The translations under genes were made by a program, and so were the position numbers. The notes beneath the pieces are model-generated. The model saw only the letters and a program-made list of their open reading frames with translations. It did not search any database and was not told the DNA's origin. From CAYWJT01 sp964458655 (GTDB taxonomy: Bacteria > Acidobacteriota > Aminicenantia > Aminicenantales > Saccharicenantaceae), in NCBI GenBank assembly GCA_964458655.1, contig CAYWJT010000032.1, forward strand, positions 1-30,243: 30,243 nucleotides of DNA, read 5' to 3'. The first letter of the stretch is position 1, and each line of letters begins with the position of its first letter. Shown in pieces: positions 22,351 through 30,068 of the stretch.

Positions 22351-22677
22351 TCAGGAGGGAATTTCATCCATGTCCTTGTATTTATTTTCATCTTCTGAGA
22401 GATGAACCTCCAGGTTTCCGATCTCATTCTCCAGACGGCCGATGGCGTCATTCAGTTGACCCATTTCCTCCTGCGCGAGGAACAGCTCGTCCGCTATGTT
22501 GAGCGCCGCCAGAACGGCGATCTTGGTCGTGTCGGCGGACTTGGACTTGACGCGGACCTCGTGCATCTTCTGGTCAACGTAAGCCGTCAACCGGCCGATG
22601 TACGCTTCATCCTCTTCTCCTTTTACACTTATCTTATAGTTTTGACCGAATATCTCGACTTCGATGATCCTTTCCAT
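22351..22677 (-). CDS. zapA: Cell division protein ZapA
   Basis: ZapA binds and bundles FtsZ filaments at the division ring. The 108-residue protein has the beta-rich head (ERIIEVEIFGQNYKI), the DEAYIGRLTAYVDQKMHEV helix, the TTKIAVLAALNIADELF segment and a C-terminal coiled coil with an acidic end. The ATG at 22677 shares its A with the stop of the preceding gene (TGATG); a GTG one codon earlier is less likely. Coupling to the upstream coiled-coil gene suggests a joint role. Confidence 0.92.
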   Translation of the reverse strand: MERIIEVEIFGQNYKISVKGEEDEAYIGRLTAYVDQKMHEVRVKSKSADTTKIAVLAALNIADELFLAQEEMGQLNDAIGRLENEIGNLEVHLSEDENKYKDMDEIPS

Positions 22678-22937
22678 CACAAACCGAGCTGGTTGATCTG
22701 GTTGATCAGGCCCTCGATCTTCTCCTTAATGGCGTCGCGCTCGCTCTCGAGCTTCTTGAGCTCCTCGCTCATCTGGGAAACGCGGCGGGCCTGGTCCTCG
22801 TGCTCCTTCTTTTCGGCCTTTAGTTCCTTGATCTGCTGCTTGAGCTTCTCGTTCTCGGCGGCCAGCTTGTGGACGTGCTCGATGACCTGGCCGACCTTCC
22901 CTTCCAGTATTTTAATGCGCTCAATCTCGGTTGTCAA
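22677..22937 (-). CDS. Small coiled-coil protein, ZapB-like
   Basis: This 86-residue protein is almost entirely a predicted coiled coil of Glu, Lys and Leu heptads from residue 5 to 78 (KILEGKVGQVIEHVHKLAAE, LKQQIKELKAEK), ending in IEGLINQINQLGL. Size, composition and coupling to zapA resemble ZapB, which links to ZapA in the E. coli division ring, but coiled coils have little specific sequence and the identity is unproven. It begins with TTG inside the end of pheT (17-nt overlap), with GGAGGG five bases upstream as a strong ribosome site. Similar pairs are found between pheT and rny in other bacteria. Confidence 0.7.
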   Translation of the reverse strand: MTTEIERIKILEGKVGQVIEHVHKLAAENEKLKQQIKELKAEKKEHEDQARRVSQMSEELKKLESERDAIKEKIEGLINQINQLGL

Positions 22938-24984
22938 TTTTACCCTCCCTGAGCTGAAGTTTCAGTGCCGCGCCCAACTGGTTGAGGACCTCGCGCTCCG
23001 CCTGGTCCGCCTCCTCCGCCTGGAGCGTCCGCTGGGGGTGGCGGTAGCGGAAGCGGATGGTCAGGCTCACCGTGCCGGCCGGCACGGAGGCCCCGGTGAA
23101 GCGGTCGCGGAGCTCGGCGGCCTCGAGGAGCGGGGCCTTGAGCCGGGCCAGGGCCTTCTCGACCTCCCGGTAGGGCACGTCCGCGTCGATGAGGAAAGAA
23201 AGGTCCCGGACCACGGCCGGGAACCTGGGCGCCGGCGCGTACTGGAACGGCCGTGGCTGTTTCTCGAAGAGCGCGGCCAGGCTGAGCTCGGCGGCGTAAA
23301 CGTCGGTCTCCAGCGAGTGGCGGCCGGCCAGGCCGCTCCTGACCCGGCCCAGGCAGCCGACGGGCTGCCCCTTGTAGAGTATGGTCAGGCTGGAGTCGGG
23401 CTCGAAATAGGGGCGCGCTTCCTTCTCGAACGCGAGGGGCTCGTACCGGAGGCGCTCCAGCGCGGCTTCGACCGCTCCCTTGAGAACGTGGAGGCCGGTG
23501 GGCCGGGGCTTCTCCCAGATGCCGGAGCCTTCCAGCAGCCCGGTCGCGAGCAGGCCGAGGCAGAGCTCCTCCTGGGGCCTGTCCTCTTTCATGTAATAGA
23601 CGTTGCCGAATTCGAAGATATGGACGCCTTCCAGGCCGCGGTTGAGGTTCCAGGCGGCGTTCTCGAGCAGGCCGGGCATGAGGCTCGTCCTCAGCACCGA
23701 GGCCCGGACCGAGATCGGGTTGCGGATGGGGACCGGCGCCGAGCTTCCGCCCAGGGCCTGCTCGGTCTCCGGGTCGGAGAAGCTCATGTTGATGACCTCG
23801 TCGAAGCCCTGGCCGAGCAGGTCCTCGCGCAGCTTGCGCAGCCTCTCCCGCCGGCGGTTAACGGTGAGCTCGAAGGAGCGCAGCGGGGTCGGCTCCGAGG
23901 GGATGCGGTCGTAGCCGTAGAAGCGGGCGACCTCCTCGATGAGGTCGGCCTCACGTTCGATGTCGACGCGGAAGGAAGGCGCCTCGACCGCCCAGACGCC
24001 CTCGCGCTGTTCGCTCAACGAGAAGCCGAGGCGCTCGAGGACGGCCACGATGAAGCCGGCTTCGACCGGGACGCCGAGCAGGTCGGCGACGCGCTGCCGC
24101 CGCAGGATGACCGTCTTGGGCTTATAGGGACGGGGATAGACGTCGATGAGGCCGGAGGCGGCCTTGCCGCCCATCCGCGTCAGGAGCGAGGCGACCATGC
24201 GGGCGGCCTGGGGCGGGAACGAAACGTCGGCCCCGCGCTCGAAGCGGTAGGAGGCGTCGGTCGAGAGGCCGAGCTTCTTGGAGGTGCGCCGGATGGAGAC
24301 CGGGTCGAAGTTGGCGCTCTCGATGAAGACGTCGGTCGTGGCTCCCGTGATACCCGACTCCTCCCCGCCGATGACGCCGGCCAGGGCGATGGGCCGGGAT
24401 TCGTCGGCGATGACCAGCATCTCGGGGTCGAGCTCGAGCAGGCGGCCGTCGAGGTCGCGCAGGCTCTCGCCGCGCTTGGCCCGCCTGACGATGACTTTGG
24501 AGCCGCGGATGCGGCTCAGGTCGAAGGCGTGGATGGGCTGGGCGGTCGCGAACAGCACGTAGTTGGTGACGTCGACGACGTTGTTTATCGGCCTGAGCCC
24601 GACGGCTTCGATCCGGCGGCGCAGCCGGTCCGGGGACGGCCCGACCCTGACCCCTCTGACGATCATGCCGCAGTAACGCGGGCAGAGGCTCTCGTCGGCG
24701 ACCTGGACGTCAACCAAACCGGCGGCCTGTTCCGGGACCTCGATGACCGGCCAGTCCGGGGCCTCAAACGGCAGCCCGTAGGCGGCCGCGAGCTCCCGGG
24801 CGACGCCGAGATGGCCCAGGGTGTCGGGCCGGTTGGCATAGGTCTCTATTTCGATGACCAGGTCGCCGTCCTTCTCCTCGACCGACTCGACGACGAGGCC
24901 GATCATGTTCAGCTTGTCGACGAGCTCGGCGGGCGTCGCCTCCACCCTGACGTATTCCCGCAGCCATTCCAGACTTATCTTCAT
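22921..24984 (-). CDS. pheT: Phenylalanine-tRNA ligase beta subunit, short form
   Basis: PheT pairs with PheS to charge tRNA-Phe and carries the editing site. The protein has 687 residues against about 790-810 in most bacteria. It starts normally (MKISLEWLREYV, then LNMIGLVVESVEE) but passes at once to ETYANRPDTLGHLGVARELA (about 48-67); the EMAP/OB tRNA-binding domain that normally sits between is missing. The B3/B4 editing domain (NNVVDVTNYVLFATAQPIHA, IALAGVIGG), B5, the catalytic-like B6/B7 and the C-terminal anticodon-binding fold (FPAVVRDLSF to SLTIRFRYRHPQRTL) are present. It overlaps the pheS stop by 4 nt. No frameshift is seen, so the domain loss looks real. Confidence 0.95.
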   Translation of the reverse strand: MKISLEWLREYVRVEATPAELVDKLNMIGLVVESVEEKDGDLVIEIETYANRPDTLGHLGVARELAAAYGLPFEAPDWPVIEVPEQAAGLVDVQVADESLCPRYCGMIVRGVRVGPSPDRLRRRIEAVGLRPINNVVDVTNYVLFATAQPIHAFDLSRIRGSKVIVRRAKRGESLRDLDGRLLELDPEMLVIADESRPIALAGVIGGEESGITGATTDVFIESANFDPVSIRRTSKKLGLSTDASYRFERGADVSFPPQAARMVASLLTRMGGKAASGLIDVYPRPYKPKTVILRRQRVADLLGVPVEAGFIVAVLERLGFSLSEQREGVWAVEAPSFRVDIEREADLIEEVARFYGYDRIPSEPTPLRSFELTVNRRRERLRKLREDLLGQGFDEVINMSFSDPETEQALGGSSAPVPIRNPISVRASVLRTSLMPGLLENAAWNLNRGLEGVHIFEFGNVYYMKEDRPQEELCLGLLATGLLEGSGIWEKPRPTGLHVLKGAVEAALERLRYEPLAFEKEARPYFEPDSSLTILYKGQPVGCLGRVRSGLAGRHSLETDVYAAELSLAALFEKQPRPFQYAPAPRFPAVVRDLSFLIDADVPYREVEKALARLKAPLLEAAELRDRFTGASVPAGTVSLTIRFRYRHPQRTLQAEEADQAEREVLNQLGAALKLQLREGKIDNRD

Positions 24985-26009
24985 TTGAGCCTGAACTGCC
25001 TCGTGAACCTAAGGTCGTTCTCGTAGAAAAAGCGCATCTCGGCGATGCCGTAGGCCAGCATGGCCGTCCGGTCGACGCCCAGGCCGAAGGCCCAGCCGGA
25101 GTATTTCTCCGGGTCGATGTTGACGTTCTTGAAGACCTGGGGGTCGACCATGCCGGCGCCCAGGATCTCCTTCCAGCCGGTGCCGCCGCAGACCCGGCAG
25201 GACCGGTCGCCGCCGCAGACGATGCACTCGATGTCGACCTCGGCCGACGGCTCGGTGAAGGGGAAGAAGCTCGGCCGGAAGCGGACCTTGAGCTTCTCCC
25301 CGAACAGGGCCCTGAGGAAGAACTCCAGCGTGCCCTTGAGGTTGGCGAAGGTCACGCCCTCGTCGACGACCAGGCCCTCAACTTGGTAGAACATCGGCAG
25401 GTGCGTCGGGTCGGTCGTTTCGCGGCGGAAGACCCGGCCCGGGATGATGATGCGGATGGGCGGCTTCTTCTTCTCCATCACCCGGATCTGGACGGGCGAG
25501 GTGTGGGTCCTGAGCAGAAGGTCGTCGCTGATGAAGAGCGTGTCCCACTTGTCGCGGGCCGGATGGTGCTTGGGGAAGTTCAGGGCCTCGAAGTTGTAGT
25601 AGTCGGTCTCGATCTCCGGGCCCTCCTCGATGGAGAAGCCCATCTGCAGGAAGACGGCCTCGATGTCCTCCTCGAAAAGCGTCAACGGGTGGGGGGCGCC
25701 GACGCGGCGGCGCAGGCCGGGCAGGGTCGGGTCGAGGACGGGCCGGGCCGCGGGCGCGGCTTTCAGCCGGCTCTCGAGCTCAGCCAGGCCGGCTTGGATG
25801 GAGGCCTTGAGCTCGTTGGCGACCCGGCCGGCGGCGCGCTTGTCCGCGGCCGGCAGGTCCTTGAGCCGCTCGAAAAGCTCGGTGACCAGGCCGCGCTTGC
25901 GGCCGAGGTAGAGGTTACGGAGTTCCTCCAGCCCCTTCAGGTCCCGGACCGAGGCGGCCGCCTCCTCGAAGGCGCGGCGCAGGCCGTCGGCTTTCTCCTT
26001 CAGTTCCAT
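24981..26009 (-). CDS. pheS: Phenylalanine-tRNA ligase alpha subunit
   Basis: PheS holds the aminoacylation site of the tetrameric enzyme. The 342-residue protein has an N-terminal coiled coil that binds tRNA, motif 2 around LLLRTHTSPVQIR and VFRRETTDPTHLPMFYQVEG, the FFPFTEPSAEVDI segment, and motif 3 as WAFGLGVDRTAMLAYGI. A CxxC-GG-x5-CxxC-GG-TGW element (about residues 261-277) is the usual Cys-rich loop, which could bind zinc. It starts 10 nt after the rplT stop and ends in ATGA with pheT. Confidence 0.97.
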   Translation of the reverse strand: MELKEKADGLRRAFEEAAASVRDLKGLEELRNLYLGRKRGLVTELFERLKDLPAADKRAAGRVANELKASIQAGLAELESRLKAAPAARPVLDPTLPGLRRRVGAPHPLTLFEEDIEAVFLQMGFSIEEGPEIETDYYNFEALNFPKHHPARDKWDTLFISDDLLLRTHTSPVQIRVMEKKKPPIRIIIPGRVFRRETTDPTHLPMFYQVEGLVVDEGVTFANLKGTLEFFLRALFGEKLKVRFRPSFFPFTEPSAEVDIECIVCGGDRSCRVCGGTGWKEILGAGMVDPQVFKNVNIDPEKYSGWAFGLGVDRTAMLAYGIAEMRFFYENDLRFTRQFRLK

Positions 26010-26019
26010 GGGCGCGGGC

Positions 26020-26376
26020 TCAGGCCGCGGCTTCCCGGGCCTTCTCCACCAGGCGGCTGAACGTCTGCGGAGCGCTGACGGCCAGCTCGGCCAGGATCTT
26101 GCGGTCCAGGATGACGCCGAGCTTCTTCAGCCCCTTGATCAGGCGGCTGTAGGCGATGCCGTTGGCCTCGGCGGCCGCTTTGACGCGGGCGATCCAGAGG
26201 CGCCGGAAGTCGCGCTTGCGGGCGCGGCGGTCGCGGTAGGAATACTGCAGGGCCTTCTCGACCGCCTCCTTGGCGGTGCGGTAGTTATGGCCCTTGGCGC
26301 CCCAGTAGCCCTTGGAAAGCTCCAGGACCTTGGCGCGCCGGGCCCTCCTCTTTGTGCCTCTCTTCACTCTGGGCAT
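26020..26376 (-). CDS. rplT: 50S ribosomal protein L20
   Basis: The 118-residue, highly basic protein starts MPRVKRGTKRRARRAKVLEL and has the KGYWGAKGHNYRTAKEAVEKA and RDRRARKRDFRRLWI segments of L20, which binds 23S rRNA early in assembly and in many bacteria represses its own operon. AAGGAG precedes the start. It follows rpmI after 27 nt in the conserved infC-rpmI-rplT order. Confidence 0.97.
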   Translation of the reverse strand: MPRVKRGTKRRARRAKVLELSKGYWGAKGHNYRTAKEAVEKALQYSYRDRRARKRDFRRLWIARVKAAAEANGIAYSRLIKGLKKLGVILDRKILAELAVSAPQTFSRLVEKAREAAA

Positions 26377-26403
26377 GACGGACTCCTTGGTCTTCGCGTG
26401 CGC

Positions 26404-26604
26404 TTAGAATTCGTAGGGGAGCATGGCCTTGACGACCTTGCGGTCGGACTTGCTCAGCTCCGCCGGCCGGCCCAAGTGCCTGATGCGCTTGGCGGCCTTC
26501 TTGGTCAGTATGTGGCTCTTATTGGCCTTCTTGTGAAGGACTTTTTTCCGGGCTGTTACCTTGAACCTCTTTTGGGCTCCCTTGTGGGTTTTTAGCTTTG
26601 GCAT
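26404..26604 (-). CDS. rpmI: 50S ribosomal protein L35
   Basis: This 66-residue basic protein starts MPKLKTHKGAQKRFKVTARK and ends LPYEF, matching L35. AGGAGG lies 5-6 nt before the ATG. Its first 86 bases also encode the C-terminal tail of IF-3 in another frame, an unusually long overlap for this pair. Confidence 0.96.
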   Translation of the reverse strand: MPKLKTHKGAQKRFKVTARKKVLHKKANKSHILTKKAAKRIRHLGRPAELSKSDRKVVKAMLPYEF

Positions 26605-27160
26605 CTTTTCCTCCTGTCTTGGTCGGGACCAGGAGCGCGGAAACGGCCCAGCCCTGGTTCCTGGCCGACCCGTCCTGCGCCGCGAGCGACCCGACCTCGG
26701 CCATCACGCGTTCGATGACCTGGTCGCCGAGCTCGGGTCGGCTCCTCTCCCGGCCGCGGAGCATGATGGTTATCTTGACCTTGTTGCCTTCCTCGAGGAA
26801 GCGCTTGACGTGCTTTATCTTGAAGTTGAAGTCATGGATGCTGATCTTCGGCCGGAACTTTATTTCCTTGACCTGTATCTGCTTCTGGTGCTTCCTGGCT
26901 TCATGTTCCTTCTTGTGCAGTTCATAGAGGAATTTCCCGTAGTCCATGATGCGGCAGACCGGGGGCTGCGCCTGGGGCGCGATCTCGACCAGGTCCAGGC
27001 CCTTTTCCCGCGCCAGGCCCAGGGCCTGGCTCAAGGGCAGGATGCCCAGCGCCTCCTTGTCGGCGCCGATCACGCGTACCTCTTTGGCCTGGATCGTCTC
27101 GTTCACCCGGTGCGGTCTGGCCTTGGCGGCCGCAGGATAGAATGCTTGCCTCTTGATGAT
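26519..27160 (-). CDS. infC: Translation initiation factor IF-3 with AUC start and C-terminal tail
   Basis: IF-3 keeps ribosomal subunits apart and checks start codons. The first standard in-frame start is a GTG at 27106, but the reading frame upstream encodes KRQAFYPAAAKARPHR before VNETIQAKEVRVIG, which is the normal N-terminal arm of IF-3. It begins with two ATC codons at 27160-27155, the first exactly 6 nt after TAAGGAGG. I take ATC as the start, giving 213 residues; E. coli infC uses AUU and is repressed by its own product through it. Core motifs include LVEIAPQAQPPVCRIMDYGK and EIKFRPKISIHDFNFKI. After about residue 180 a Lys/Pro/Ser-rich tail runs 86 nt into rpmI. Confidence 0.9.
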   Translation of the reverse strand: MIKRQAFYPAAAKARPHRVNETIQAKEVRVIGADKEALGILPLSQALGLAREKGLDLVEIAPQAQPPVCRIMDYGKFLYELHKKEHEARKHQKQIQVKEIKFRPKISIHDFNFKIKHVKRFLEEGNKVKITIMLRGRERSRPELGDQVIERVMAEVGSLAAQDGSARNQGWAVSALLVPTKTGGKDAKAKNPQGSPKEVQGNSPEKSPSQEGQ

Positions 27161-27166
27161 GGCTTG

Positions 27167-27174
27167 CCTCCTTA
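27167..27174 (-). promoter_or_regulatory. Strong ribosome site that sets the infC start
   Basis: TAAGGAGG on the minus strand, followed by six bases and then ATC ATC. The TAA is also the thrS stop codon, so ribosomes finishing thrS arrive at this site. No standard start codon lies within range, which argues for initiation at AUC. Confidence 0.75.
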
Positions 27175-29103
27175 GAATGTCAGGTCGGAATTTTTATTCT
27201 GGATTAGTTGACGGACTTTTTCAAGGAAATCCCGGATCTCGACCGTGCCCCGGTCCCCCCGGCCGTGGACCCGGAGCGAGGCGGCGCCGCTTGCGACCTC
27301 GCGGTCGCCGACGACCAGGATGAGCGGGACCTTCTCGAGCTCGGCGGCCCGGATCTTCTTGTTGACCTTCTCCCGGCTCAGGTCGACCCGCGCCCGGACG
27401 CCCTCGGCCCTCAGCCTCTCCTCGAGCGACAGGGCGTAGGCCTCGTGCCGCTCGGCGATGGGCAGGATGACGGCCTGGACCGGCGCCAGCCAGAGCGGGA
27501 AGGCGCCCTTGTAGTGCTCGATGAGGATGCCGAAGAAGCGCTCCATGGAGCCGAGCAGGGCCCGGTGGACCATGAGGGGCCGGTGCTCGCGGCCGTCCTC
27601 GCCGACGAACTTCATGTCGAACCGCTCGGGCAGGTTGAAGTCGAACTGGATGGTCGTGCACTGCCAGAAGCGGCCCAGGGCGTCCTTGACCTTGATGTCG
27701 ATCTTGGGGCCGTAGAAGACCGCCTCGCCCTCGATACGCTCGTAGGGGAGCGCCCGGGTCTCGAGGGCCTTGACCAGCGAAGCCTCGGCCCGGCACCACA
27801 TGTCGTCGGCCCCGCAGTACTTGGCCGGGTTCTTCGGGTCGCGGACCGAAAGCTCGATCTTGTTGTCCCTGAAGCCGAAGTCGGCCAGCAGGCTGATGGA
27901 GAAGTCGAGCACCCGCAGGATCTCGGACTCGATCTGGTCCGGCGTGCAGAAGATGTGGGCGTCGTCCTGGGTGAAGCCCCGGACGCGGAGCAGGCCGTGC
28001 AGGGTGCCGCTCCTCTCGAACCTGTAGACCGTGCCGAGCTCGGCCCAGCGCAGCGGCAGGTCGCGGTAGGAGCGCAGCCTGGTCTTGTAGACCTGGATGT
28101 GGAAGGGGCAGTTCATGGGCTTGATGTAGAAGCTCTGCCCCTCGAGCTCCATGGCCGGGAACATGCTGTCCTTGTAGAAGCCGAGGTGGCCGGAAGTCTG
28201 CCAAAGGACGTCGCGGCCGACGTGGGGCGTGTAGAGGATGTCGTAGCCGCCCTCCCAGTGCTTCTCGCGCCAGTACTGCTCGACGATGGCCCTCAGGCGG
28301 CCGCCCTTGGGATGCCAGAGGATGAGGCCGCCGCCGACCTCGTCGCTGACGCTGTAGAGGTCGAGCTCGGGGCCGAGCTTGCGGTGGTCGCGCCGGCGGG
28401 CCTCTTCGAGCGCAGCCAGATGGTCGTCGAGCTCTTGCTTCGTGAAGAAGGCCGTGCCGTAGATGCGCTGCATCTGGGGATTGCGCTCGTCGCCCTTCCA
28501 ATAGGCGCCGGAGACCGAAAGCACCTTGAAGGCCTTGATGACGCCTGTGGAGTGGACGTGGGGGCCGAGGCAGAAATCGACGAAGCTCCCCTGCCGGTAG
28601 CAGGTGACCTCCGCGCCGCCCTTCTCCTCGACGAGCTCGACCTTGAAATCCTGGCCTTTCTCGCGGAAGAGGCGGACGGCCTCGGCTTTGCTCATGACGA
28701 GGCGCTCGACGGGCTCGTCGGCGCGGACGATCTCCTGCATGCGCTTCTCGATGGCCTCGAGGTCCTCGGGAGTGAAGGCCGTCTCGCGGTAGAAATCGTA
28801 GTAGAAGCCGTTCTCGACAGCCGGTCCGACGCCGGTCTTGGCCTCGGGGAAGAGGTCGAGCACGGCGTGGGCGAGCAAATGGGAGGCTGAGTGGCGGAGG
28901 GTGTCGAGGGCGTCGGGGTCTTCGGGGCCGACGGCCTCGAGCTCGCAGTCCTCGTCGAGCGCGGTGGCGAGGTCGCGGAGGACGCCGTTGACGCGGACCA
29001 GCACGGCGTCGGGGCGCAGGCGCCTGGCGATTTCCAGGGCTCGGGCGCCCTTCTTCTCCGAAAAAGAAACGTCACCTGATCTAATTGTGATCTGTCTGTC
29101 CAT
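27172..29103 (-). CDS. thrS: Threonine-tRNA ligase
   Basis: ThrS charges tRNA-Thr. The 643-residue protein has a TGS domain (1 to about 62), the editing domain with HSASHLLAHAV and DFCLGPHVHSTG (the HxxxH and CxxxH metal-like set that removes serine), the class II core with the zinc ligands in MNCPFHIQVYK, TLHGLLRVRGFTQDDAHIFC and MVHRALLGSMERF, and a C-terminal anticodon-binding domain ending before the stop. It starts at an ATG preceded by a weak GGCGG, about 87 nt after the tRNA-Val gene, and leads the thrS-infC-rpmI-rplT-pheST order known from many bacteria. Confidence 0.97.
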   Translation of the reverse strand: MDRQITIRSGDVSFSEKKGARALEIARRLRPDAVLVRVNGVLRDLATALDEDCELEAVGPEDPDALDTLRHSASHLLAHAVLDLFPEAKTGVGPAVENGFYYDFYRETAFTPEDLEAIEKRMQEIVRADEPVERLVMSKAEAVRLFREKGQDFKVELVEEKGGAEVTCYRQGSFVDFCLGPHVHSTGVIKAFKVLSVSGAYWKGDERNPQMQRIYGTAFFTKQELDDHLAALEEARRRDHRKLGPELDLYSVSDEVGGGLILWHPKGGRLRAIVEQYWREKHWEGGYDILYTPHVGRDVLWQTSGHLGFYKDSMFPAMELEGQSFYIKPMNCPFHIQVYKTRLRSYRDLPLRWAELGTVYRFERSGTLHGLLRVRGFTQDDAHIFCTPDQIESEILRVLDFSISLLADFGFRDNKIELSVRDPKNPAKYCGADDMWCRAEASLVKALETRALPYERIEGEAVFYGPKIDIKVKDALGRFWQCTTIQFDFNLPERFDMKFVGEDGREHRPLMVHRALLGSMERFFGILIEHYKGAFPLWLAPVQAVILPIAERHEAYALSLEERLRAEGVRARVDLSREKVNKKIRAAELEKVPLILVVGDREVASGAASLRVHGRGDRGTVEIRDFLEKVRQLIQNKNSDLTF

Positions 29104-29190
29104 GTATGCCGCCGCAGTGGTTCACAGAGGCAGGGAATCCATAACCGGGAGACTGGAGCAGCCGGCAGAATTCTTACCGAGTGAAACAAA

Positions 29191-29265
29191 TGGTAGGCGC
29201 GGAGGGGATTGAACCCACGGCCTCTTCCGCGTCAAGGAAGCGCTCTCCCACTGAGCTACGCGCCT
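29191..29265 (-). tRNA. tRNA-Val (anticodon GAC)
   Basis: On the minus strand: acceptor AGGCGCG pairs with CGCGCCT, discriminator A, and an encoded CCA end. The D stem is GCTC/GAGC. The anticodon stem CTTCC/GGAAG holds the loop TTGACGC, giving anticodon GAC for valine codons GUC and GUU. The T loop is TTCAATC. The T stem GTGGG/CCCTC has one T-T mismatch, a small oddity. Length is 75 nt with CCA. It shares direction with thrS. Confidence 0.94.
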
Positions 29266-29290
29266 AACGTTCACTGTCTAAAGCCTTTAT

Positions 29291-29319
29291 ATCTTATGGA
29301 ATTCCCCCTGGTCTGTCAA
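29291..29319 (-). promoter_or_regulatory. Promoter of tRNA-Val and probably thrS
   Basis: On the minus strand TTGACA (29319-29314) and TAAGAT (29296-29291) are spaced by exactly 17 bp. Transcription would begin about 20 nt before the mature tRNA. It is the only full TTGACA at correct spacing that I found, and may drive the downstream cluster. Confidence 0.65.
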
Positions 29320-29381
29320 TACGTGCCTGCCGGCGGCCGATTATGTTCTTTGGGGCCCTGGAAAACCCGGCCATCCGGCGC

Positions 29382-29387
29382 TAAAAT
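29382..29387 (+). promoter_or_regulatory. -10 box of the YfcE-like gene
   Basis: TAAAAT on the plus strand, with TGGAAA at the -35 position 17 bp upstream, divergent from the tRNA promoter. Transcription near 29394 would leave about a 12-nt leader before the ATG at 29406. Confidence 0.4.
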
Positions 29388-29405
29388 CAGGGCGAGGACA
29401 GGCCA

Positions 29406-29903
29406 ATGATAAAAGCCGGCATGATCGGGGTCATCTCGGACACCCATGACAACCTGGAGATGGTGCGCCGGGCCGTGCGGCTTTTCAACGACGCGGGCTG
29501 TTCACTAGTCGTCCACGCCGGCGACTTCGTCGCGCCCTTCACCGCCCGCGAGCTGCACGCCCTGAAGTGCCCGGTCCGGGCCGTCTTCGGCAACTGCGAC
29601 GGCGAAAAGCACGGCCTGGCCGCCGCCTTCCAAGGCAAGGGCGGGATCCAGGAGCCGCCTCTCGAGTTCCGCCACGCCGGCAGGAGCTTTCTCGTCCATC
29701 ACCTGGACAGGCCGGCCCTGAAATGCGCCGAGTCGGGGTCGGCCGAGATAATCATCTTCGGTCACACCCACAAGCCCCTCATCGAGAAGAGGCCGGGCGT
29801 CCTCCTGGTCAATCCGGGCGAGGCGGGCGGCTGGCTCTACGCCAGGGGAAGCGTCGTCCTGCTCGACCCGGAGAAGCTCGAAGCCAGCCTGATCTATTTA
29901 TAG
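29406..29903 (+). CDS. YfcE/MJ0936-family metallophosphoesterase
   Basis: This 165-residue cytoplasmic enzyme has the calcineurin-like two-metal motifs of the YfcE/MJ0936 family: GVISDTHDN (from residue 8), VVHAGDFV, FGNCDGE, and FGHTHKP followed by LLVNPGEAG. Members hydrolyse phosphodiesters such as bis-p-nitrophenyl phosphate; the natural substrate is mostly unknown. The usual HH pair before the GHTH motif is seen as LVHHLD. It starts at the ATG at 29406 close to a -10 box and appears to be the first gene of a short unit, with a possible small ORF 21 nt after it. Confidence 0.9.
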   Translation: MIKAGMIGVISDTHDNLEMVRRAVRLFNDAGCSLVVHAGDFVAPFTARELHALKCPVRAVFGNCDGEKHGLAAAFQGKGGIQEPPLEFRHAGRSFLVHHLDRPALKCAESGSAEIIIFGHTHKPLIEKRPGVLLVNPGEAGGWLYARGSVVLLDPEKLEASLIYL

Positions 29904-29924
29904 AGGCGTCCGCGGAGGCATACC

Positions 29925-30068
29925 ATGGCCAATCCTGTCAACCGGCGCCAGAAGCCGGGCTGGATGCAAAAACCGAAACCCGGGCCTTTCCGGCCCCGGA
30001 TCGGCCCTACCCCCGACCGCAAGCCGGCTGTCCCGGGCAAGCCACAGAGACGGGGGACAGGCACCTGA
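29925..30068 (+). CDS. Possible small Pro/Arg-rich ORF (47 aa)
   Basis: An ATG at 29925 follows GGAGG by 6-7 nt and opens a 47-residue frame starting MANPVNRRQKPGWMQKPKPG, rich in Pro, Arg and Lys, with no known domain. Its last five codons and stop are formed by the REP-like GGGGACAGGCACCTGA, so the original C-terminus may have been replaced. The good ribosome site and close spacing after the phosphoesterase favour a real gene; the repetitive composition argues against. Confidence 0.35.
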   Translation: MANPVNRRQKPGWMQKPKPGPFRPRIGPTPDRKPAVPGKPQRRGTGT

